From Verrucomicrobiota bacterium (lineage in GTDB: Bacteria > Chlamydiota > Chlamydiia > Chlamydiales > FEN-1388): 5,096 bases of DNA. The stretch's first letter is position 1; each line of letters opens with the position of its first letter. Below are positions 5,092 through 5,096 of the stretch, in pieces. The stretch lies in assembly GCA_018239705.1 (NCBI GenBank), contig JAFEGS010000095.1, positions 1 through 5,096 on the forward strand, written 5' to 3'. A program made the position numbers and the translations under genes. The notes beneath the pieces are model-generated. The model worked only from the letters and a program-made list of their open reading frames with translations, did not search any database and was not told the DNA's origin.

Positions 5092-5096
5092 GCACG

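Overview
The window most likely comes from an obligate intracellular bacterium, and a chlamydia-like organism (phylum Chlamydiota, environmental lineage) fits best. The strongest sign is a full-length NTT/Tlc nucleotide transporter, a family used by Chlamydiae, Rickettsiales, a few other intracellular bacteria, and plastids to import host nucleotides. The base composition looks close to balanced by eye, well above Rickettsia. The tRNA has no encoded CCA. The lineage call rests on family knowledge; nothing in the window is a definitive taxonomic marker, and Dependentiae-like or other endosymbionts remain possible.

Layout. Positions 1-2043 hold four tightly packed minus-strand genes, read from right to left: a Nudix hydrolase (2043-1525), dCTP deaminase dcd (1494-931), a small DivIC/FtsB-type membrane coiled-coil protein (929-633), and a CNNM/CorC (DUF21) membrane protein (636 down to the left edge, 3' end missing). 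Spacings are 30 nt, 1 nt and an ATGA overlap, so this looks like an operon. Next comes a plus-strand tRNA-Leu(UAG) at 2079-2160, only 35 nt from the divergent Nudix start codon. A 130-nt intergenic stretch follows. It has a T-rich tract directly after the tRNA, a cluster of GACAAA-type repeats with one hairpin, and a good sigma70-like promoter (TTGACA, 17 nt, TACAAC) for the next gene. That gene (2291-3661, plus) is a MATE/MOP-family transporter. The last gene (5053-3536, minus) is the NTT nucleotide transporter, preceded by a Shine-Dalgarno and a -10-like element at the right edge.

How the genes fit together. NTT brings in host nucleotides, dCTP deaminase converts dCTP to dUTP on the way to dTTP, and a Nudix enzyme could clean up or hydrolyse nucleotide derivatives, so three of the six proteins plausibly touch nucleotide supply. 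The other three are membrane proteins: an exporter, a probable divalent-cation transporter, and a division-type scaffold. No mobile element, CRISPR array or defence system is visible.

The most unusual structure is the convergent, antiparallel overlap of the MATE and NTT genes over 126 bp (3536-3661). Each gene's last membrane helix is encoded opposite the other's polar tail. The second is the repeat cluster that runs into the -35 element of the MATE promoter. I see no convincing wholly new multi-gene system here.
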